The notes beneath the pieces were generated by a model. It did no database searches, was not told where the DNA came from, and saw nothing but the letters and a program-made list of their open reading frames with translations. From the NCBI GenBank assembly GCA_025060015.1, contig JANXDB010000032.1, positions 1 to 36,459 on the forward strand: a stretch of 36,459 nucleotides of DNA. The letters are read 5' to 3'. This document shows, piece after piece, positions 32,777 to 36,459 of this stretch. The stretch comes from Caldimicrobium sp. Its GTDB lineage: Bacteria > Desulfobacterota > Thermodesulfobacteria > Thermodesulfobacteriales > Thermodesulfobacteriaceae. The translations under genes were made by a program, and so were the position numbers. The number at the start of each line of letters is the position of its first letter. Position 1 is the first letter of the stretch.

Positions 32777-33820
32777 ATGAATAGAGATCAGCCTTCAGAT
32801 CAAAAGTTCAAATCTAACAAAGCTCGTGTGCAATGTTTTCTTCGCCTTTTTGATAAAAAGGACACAGTGCTCATCCTTTTTTGGGCTGATCCCGATGCTA
32901 TTGCCAGTGCCTTTGCACTGAAAAAGATACTTCAGGGGCGGGTAAGTAAAATAACTCTCTCACCCGTTAATGAAATTCGCAGGCTAAACAATCGAGTTAT
33001 GGTGGAAATTCTAAAAATTCCTCTTGTCTCCTTCTCACCCTCCATATTAAAAGACCATAGTAAATACATCCTGGTGGACTCTCAACCACCACATCGTGAA
33101 GAGTTTAAAGACATACCCTTTACTGCAGTGATAGATCATCATCCCTTGACCTCAGGCTGGAAAACGCCCTACATGGATGTACGTCAGAACTATGGAGCAA
33201 CTTCCACCATTCTCTATGAATACCTAAGAACTCTTAAAATAAAGCCAAATGTTTACCTGGCTACAGCTCTGATTTATGGTCTGAAGACCGACACTGACAA
33301 CTTCAGGAAAAGTGCTCAGCTTCAAGACGTGCTTGCCTTTCAAAATCTATTTAAAAGAATGAATAAACATCTCCTCAACAAAATTGAATCCTCCGATCTC
33401 AGAAGATCGGAGCTTAGATACTTTAAAATAGCATTAGAAAATCTAAAGTATAAAGGTGACAGAGCTTTTACCTATTTGGGTAAAGTTAGTAGTGCTGATG
33501 TCTTGGTGTTAGTTGCCGATTTTCTCAACAAGGTTTTTGACACCTCATGGGTTTTTGTTGGAGGAGAACAAAAGAGAAACCTCATTTTGATCGTAAGATG
33601 TGACGGTTATAGAAAAGATGCTGGTAAGCTGGTAAGTTCTCTTTTTAAAAATTTAGGCAAGGCAGGTGGTCACAAGGAAAAGGCTAGGGCTGAAATCCCC
33701 TTTGAAAAATTGGCAATTGATCCTGAGGATTTTTCCACCAGTAGGTTGATAAACCTTTTCGGAAGACATCTCAAACTTCAGGAAGATAAAAAGTTCTTTT
33801 CTGAAGATAAAACTTCATAA
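32777..33820 (+). CDS. DHH/DHHA1 family phosphoesterase
   Basis: A 347-residue protein if started at ATG 32777 (MNRDQPSDQK); a TTG at 32747, 2 nt after the namZ stop, is also open. The DHH domain has ADPDAIASAFAL (metal Asp residues), LVDSQPP and VIDHHP; the C-terminal DHHA1 domain has GGHKEKARAEIP. It is NrnA-like: members degrade nanoRNAs or cyclic dinucleotide products (pGpG, pApA) or act as phosphatases. The exact substrate is not decided. Last gene in the proA run. Confidence 0.86.
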   Translation: MNRDQPSDQKFKSNKARVQCFLRLFDKKDTVLILFWADPDAIASAFALKKILQGRVSKITLSPVNEIRRLNNRVMVEILKIPLVSFSPSILKDHSKYILVDSQPPHREEFKDIPFTAVIDHHPLTSGWKTPYMDVRQNYGATSTILYEYLRTLKIKPNVYLATALIYGLKTDTDNFRKSAQLQDVLAFQNLFKRMNKHLLNKIESSDLRRSELRYFKIALENLKYKGDRAFTYLGKVSSADVLVLVADFLNKVFDTSWVFVGGEQKRNLILIVRCDGYRKDAGKLVSSLFKNLGKAGGHKEKARAEIPFEKLAIDPEDFSTSRLINLFGRHLKLQEDKKFFSEDKTS

Positions 33821-33989
33821 AACAAACAGCTTGGTCTGTGCTTTGCTATCTAATATCCAAAACCGATTTTATCTGTCCCTTTTCTTGATATTAGTTTGGA
33901 GAGAGCTATAGAGCCCAATTAAAGCCAAAAAAATACATAGATTGAATTTTAAGTAACTAAACTCCTGTGGTTATAGTAACTCAGAAGGC

Positions 33990-34018
33990 TTGTCAAATAA
34001 CCCTTTTGAGTTTATGTT
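33990..34018 (+). promoter_or_regulatory. obgE promoter, possibly leaderless
   Basis: TTGTCA (33990-33995), exact 17-nt spacer, TATGTT (34013-34018). The start codon at 34027 is only 8 nt beyond the -10, and no Shine-Dalgarno precedes it, so the transcript could be leaderless. Confidence 0.42.
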
Positions 34019-34026
34019 ATTTAATC

Positions 34027-35058
34027 ATGGCTCGATTTGTTGATCAGGCTAGAATTTATGTGAAAGCTGGAGATGGTGGGTCAGGATGTGTGAGTTTTAG
34101 AAGGGAAAAGTATGTGCCTAGAGGTGGACCAGATGGAGGGGATGGAGGAGACGGAGGAGATGTGGTTCTTTTAACAGACCCTCAGGTTCATACTCTATAT
34201 GATTTCTATCATCAAGTTCATTTTTATGCCGAAAATGGTAAACATGGTATGGGAAAGAAAATGAAGGGCAAAGATGGAGAGGATCTGATTTTAAGGGTAC
34301 CGGTAGGAACCCTCGTTAGGGATGCAGAGACAGGAGAAATTCTTGGAGATCTTACTAAGCCTGGACAAACCCTTGTTGTAGCCAGAGGCGGTAAGGGTGG
34401 ACGAGGGAATGCTCACTTCGCTACTCCCACAAGACAAGCTCCCAAATTTGCTGAGAAAGGGACTCCGGGAGAAGAGCGTTGGCTTATCTTAGAACTTAAG
34501 CTTATCGCTGATGTGGGACTTGTAGGATTTCCCAATGCGGGGAAATCAACGCTATTATCCAGAATCACCTCTGCTAAACCAAAAATCGCAGACTATCCTT
34601 TTACTACTTTAGAACCCAATCTAGGGGTGGTTTCTTTATCAGAGGGAGAAACCTTCATCGTTGCAGATATTCCGGGTTTAATCGAAGGAGCCCACAAAGG
34701 GCTTGGATTAGGCCATGAATTTCTGAGACACATAGAAAGAACAAGGATCATCCTGTATATCCTTGACATAACAAGAGGAGAGGACATATCAAAGGATATT
34801 GAAAGTCTTCAAAGGGAGCTTTACCTTTACAATCCAAAATTACTTGAGAAGGATTTTTTGATTGCTCTAAATAAAATCGACACCATTAAGACTGAGGAGA
34901 GAAAAGCAAAGTTAGAAAGACTTAAGGCATTATTTAAGGGCGAGCACGCAAATAAGATATTTGCCATTTCAGCGGTTACTGGTGAAGGGATAAAAGATCT
35001 TTTGAATGCTTTGGCTAATCAGGTGAATAAAATAAGACAAAGTGAGGTTTTGACTTGA
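34027..35058 (+). CDS. obgE: GTPase ObgE/CgtA
   Basis: A 343-residue ribosome-associated GTPase for 50S assembly. The glycine-rich Obg fold (1-160: YVKAGDGGSGCVSFRREKYV, GGDGGDGGDV) is followed by the G domain: G1 GFPNAGKSTLL, G3 DIPGLIEGAHKG, G4 NKID, G5 SAVTGEG. No C-terminal OCT domain. The start is ATG 34027 (MARFVDQARI); 20 codons upstream that stay open are not family-like. It is not next to rplU-rpmA as in many genomes. Its stop overlaps the proB start by TTGA. Confidence 0.97.
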   Translation: MARFVDQARIYVKAGDGGSGCVSFRREKYVPRGGPDGGDGGDGGDVVLLTDPQVHTLYDFYHQVHFYAENGKHGMGKKMKGKDGEDLILRVPVGTLVRDAETGEILGDLTKPGQTLVVARGGKGGRGNAHFATPTRQAPKFAEKGTPGEERWLILELKLIADVGLVGFPNAGKSTLLSRITSAKPKIADYPFTTLEPNLGVVSLSEGETFIVADIPGLIEGAHKGLGLGHEFLRHIERTRIILYILDITRGEDISKDIESLQRELYLYNPKLLEKDFLIALNKIDTIKTEERKAKLERLKALFKGEHANKIFAISAVTGEGIKDLLNALANQVNKIRQSEVLT

Positions 35059-36167
35059 AAAGAGACCGTGGCTACTTTTTACAGTTATTACAAAAGGCAA
35101 GGTCTCTGGTAATTAAAATTGGTAGCGCGGTGATAACTAGGGATGATGAGGGATTAAATTATGAAGTTCTCTCCAATCTTGCCTATGAGGTGCAGAGATT
35201 TCTCAGAGAAAATAAAAGGGTTATCATCGTATCCTCCGGAGCTATAGCCTGTGGGAGAGCTAAACTTAATCTCTATAAGAAACCCATTTCTCTTTCAGAG
35301 AAACAGGCCTTAGCTGCCCTTGGACAGGCAGATCTAATTCATGCCTACGAAGAGGTCTTCTCAAAGTACCATCTCAAAGTTGCTCAGGTTCTTCTCACCT
35401 CAGAGGACCTATCTATAAGAAACAGATACACCAATGCTAGAAAAACTCTACAAACCCTCTTGAATTGGGGTGTTGTGCCTGTGATCAATGAAAATGACAC
35501 TGTAGCAACGGATGAGATTAAATTCAGTGACAACGACATTTTATCTGCCTTGGTAGCTATAGCCTTGCCTGCTGAGGCGCTTTTAATACTCTCGGATGTT
35601 GATAGTCTTTATGCAGAAGATCCTCGTCTGAATCCCCAAAGTGAGCGCATAGGGCTGGTTGAAGAGGTAACTGAGGCCATCTTTCATATGGCAGGCAAAA
35701 AACCTGGAAAACTGGGTAGAGGCGGGATGTATTCCAAACTCCTCTCTGCTAAAATGGTGACCACTTCAGGAATTCCCATGGCTATTCTACCTGGACGAAC
35801 TCCCCTTGTCTTTGAGAAATTATTCAGCGGAGAGGAAATCGGTACGGTCTTTTTACCCCAAGAGAGAAGACTACCATTGAGGAAAATCTGGATCAGATAC
35901 TATTTAAAACCAGAAGGGAAACTCATCCTTGATCAAGGTGCGGTAAAAGCCCTTCTCGAAGAGGGAAGAAGCCTTCTGATGGGAGGAGTGAAGGAAATTG
36001 AAGGAAACTTCTCTCGAGAAGCCTGTGTAGAGTGCCACTCTCCTGAAGGAAAACCCCTCGCTAAAGGGTTGGTAAATTACTCATCAGAGGAGTTAAGGAG
36101 ATTTCTCACCGAAGGCTTTCGTCCTGAAAAAGAGATCATTCATAGGGATAACTTAGTTCTACTCTAA
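35055..36167 (+). CDS. proB: Glutamate 5-kinase with PUA domain
   Basis: A 370-residue enzyme, first step of proline synthesis. The amino-acid-kinase domain (about 12-265) has VIKIGSAVIT, VSSGAIACGRAKL, PVINENDTVATDEIKFSDND, LLILSDVDSLY and GRGGMYSKLLSAKM. A C-terminal PUA domain (about 280-365) is present, as in many bacterial ProB. The start is TTG overlapping the obgE stop. It is split from proA although both act in sequence. Confidence 0.96.
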   Translation: MKRDRGYFLQLLQKARSLVIKIGSAVITRDDEGLNYEVLSNLAYEVQRFLRENKRVIIVSSGAIACGRAKLNLYKKPISLSEKQALAALGQADLIHAYEEVFSKYHLKVAQVLLTSEDLSIRNRYTNARKTLQTLLNWGVVPVINENDTVATDEIKFSDNDILSALVAIALPAEALLILSDVDSLYAEDPRLNPQSERIGLVEEVTEAIFHMAGKKPGKLGRGGMYSKLLSAKMVTTSGIPMAILPGRTPLVFEKLFSGEEIGTVFLPQERRLPLRKIWIRYYLKPEGKLILDQGAVKALLEEGRSLLMGGVKEIEGNFSREACVECHSPEGKPLAKGLVNYSSEELRRFLTEGFRPEKEIIHRDNLVLL

Positions 36168-36195
36168 AAGCTTAGACCTTGCAGCTCCACTCTCT

Positions 36196-36459
36196 CCTCC
36201 CTGCATAAGTTCAAGATTTTTTATGTTTTGCTTCTTACTAACCCCCTTCTCCCATCAAAGACTTAAAAATGCTACAAAGACTTGAAGCCATAAAAGATGA
36301 CTCCCCAAAGAAAAAAAGCCGCCTTTAGACTAAAGGTCATCGAATTCAAGAACCCCTCTGGCACAGAAGCCACAGTCGAAGCTTTTGGTATCTGTAGAGC
36401 TACTAACGAACGGGAGTGGGAGGGACTTTTGGAATAAGTTTTTGGCTTGGGAAGGTATC
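36196..36459 (+). pseudogene. Dispersed repeat copy C: decayed transposase N-terminus
   Basis: Third direct copy, 28 bp after proB, cut off by the window end. From CTGCATAAGTTCAAG it matches the flank of the inverted copy, and from TTTTATGTTTTGC it matches copies A and B. ATG 36269 opens MLQRLEAIKDDSPKKKSRL and a stop at TAG; a shifted frame reads RLKVIEFKNPSGTEATVEAF and GICRATNEREWEGLLE before a stop. No intact gene. Confidence 0.6.

Overview
The window looks like chromosomal DNA from a thermophilic, anaerobic, hydrogen-metabolising bacterium. It is moderately AT-rich, tightly packed with overlapping genes, and the proteins are rich in Lys and Glu. The best guess is a Thermodesulfobacteria-like or other Desulfobacterota-like lineage, inferred from gene content only (selenoprotein machinery, [NiFe]-hydrogenase maturation genes, a LysM-AMIN amidase, HDOD signalling). 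No rRNA, CRISPR array, prophage or intact insertion sequence was seen.

Layout. 1-290: decayed repeat. 330-3178 (+): periplasmic rhodanese, a peroxiredoxin interrupted by an in-frame TGA that reads well as selenocysteine, and a glycogen/starch-synthase-like glycosyltransferase. 3200-6178 (-): ATP-grasp protein, small zinc ribbon, PEBP/YbhB protein, M48 metalloprotease with TPR-like tail. 6192-6395 (-): tRNA-Sec (anticodon UCA) directly behind the SRP 4.5S RNA. The tRNA that decodes UGA as Sec therefore lies about 5 kb from the UGA-containing gene.

6655-10821 (-): an eight-gene operon built round a P1B-type ATPase whose metal-site CPC motif is missing, together with small membrane or coiled-coil proteins. 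Two of its intergenic regions carry direct repeats of TTAACA-like boxes with about 11-bp spacing, as bound by OmpR/PhoB-family regulators. This is the most likely poorly described system here. 10950-13157 (-): catalase-peroxidase KatG. 13158-13534: a long divergent intergenic region with a palindrome and a well-folded RNA-like segment. 13535-17599: hydrogenase maturation protease, convergent with hypE-hypA-hypF.

17729-21733 (+): DUF2334 deacetylase-like protein, a PHP-glycosyltransferase fusion, and a second GT4 glycosyltransferase (envelope or glycolipid synthesis). 21734-22435: non-coding, holding a direct and an inverted copy of the repeat. 22436-24746 (-): TlyA rRNA methyltransferase and an HDOD protein with a degenerate GGDEF domain. 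24831-33820 (+): proA-nadD-mutS-amidase-namZ-DHH, nearly all overlapping. 34027-36167 (+): obgE-proB. 36196-36459: a third direct copy of the repeat, running off the window edge.

Themes: oxidative defence in an anaerobe (seleno-peroxiredoxin, KatG, rhodanese), selenium decoding, Ni-Fe hydrogenase maturation, envelope polysaccharide and peptidoglycan turnover, proline synthesis, and housekeeping. All functional calls were made by reading motifs; no database search was run.
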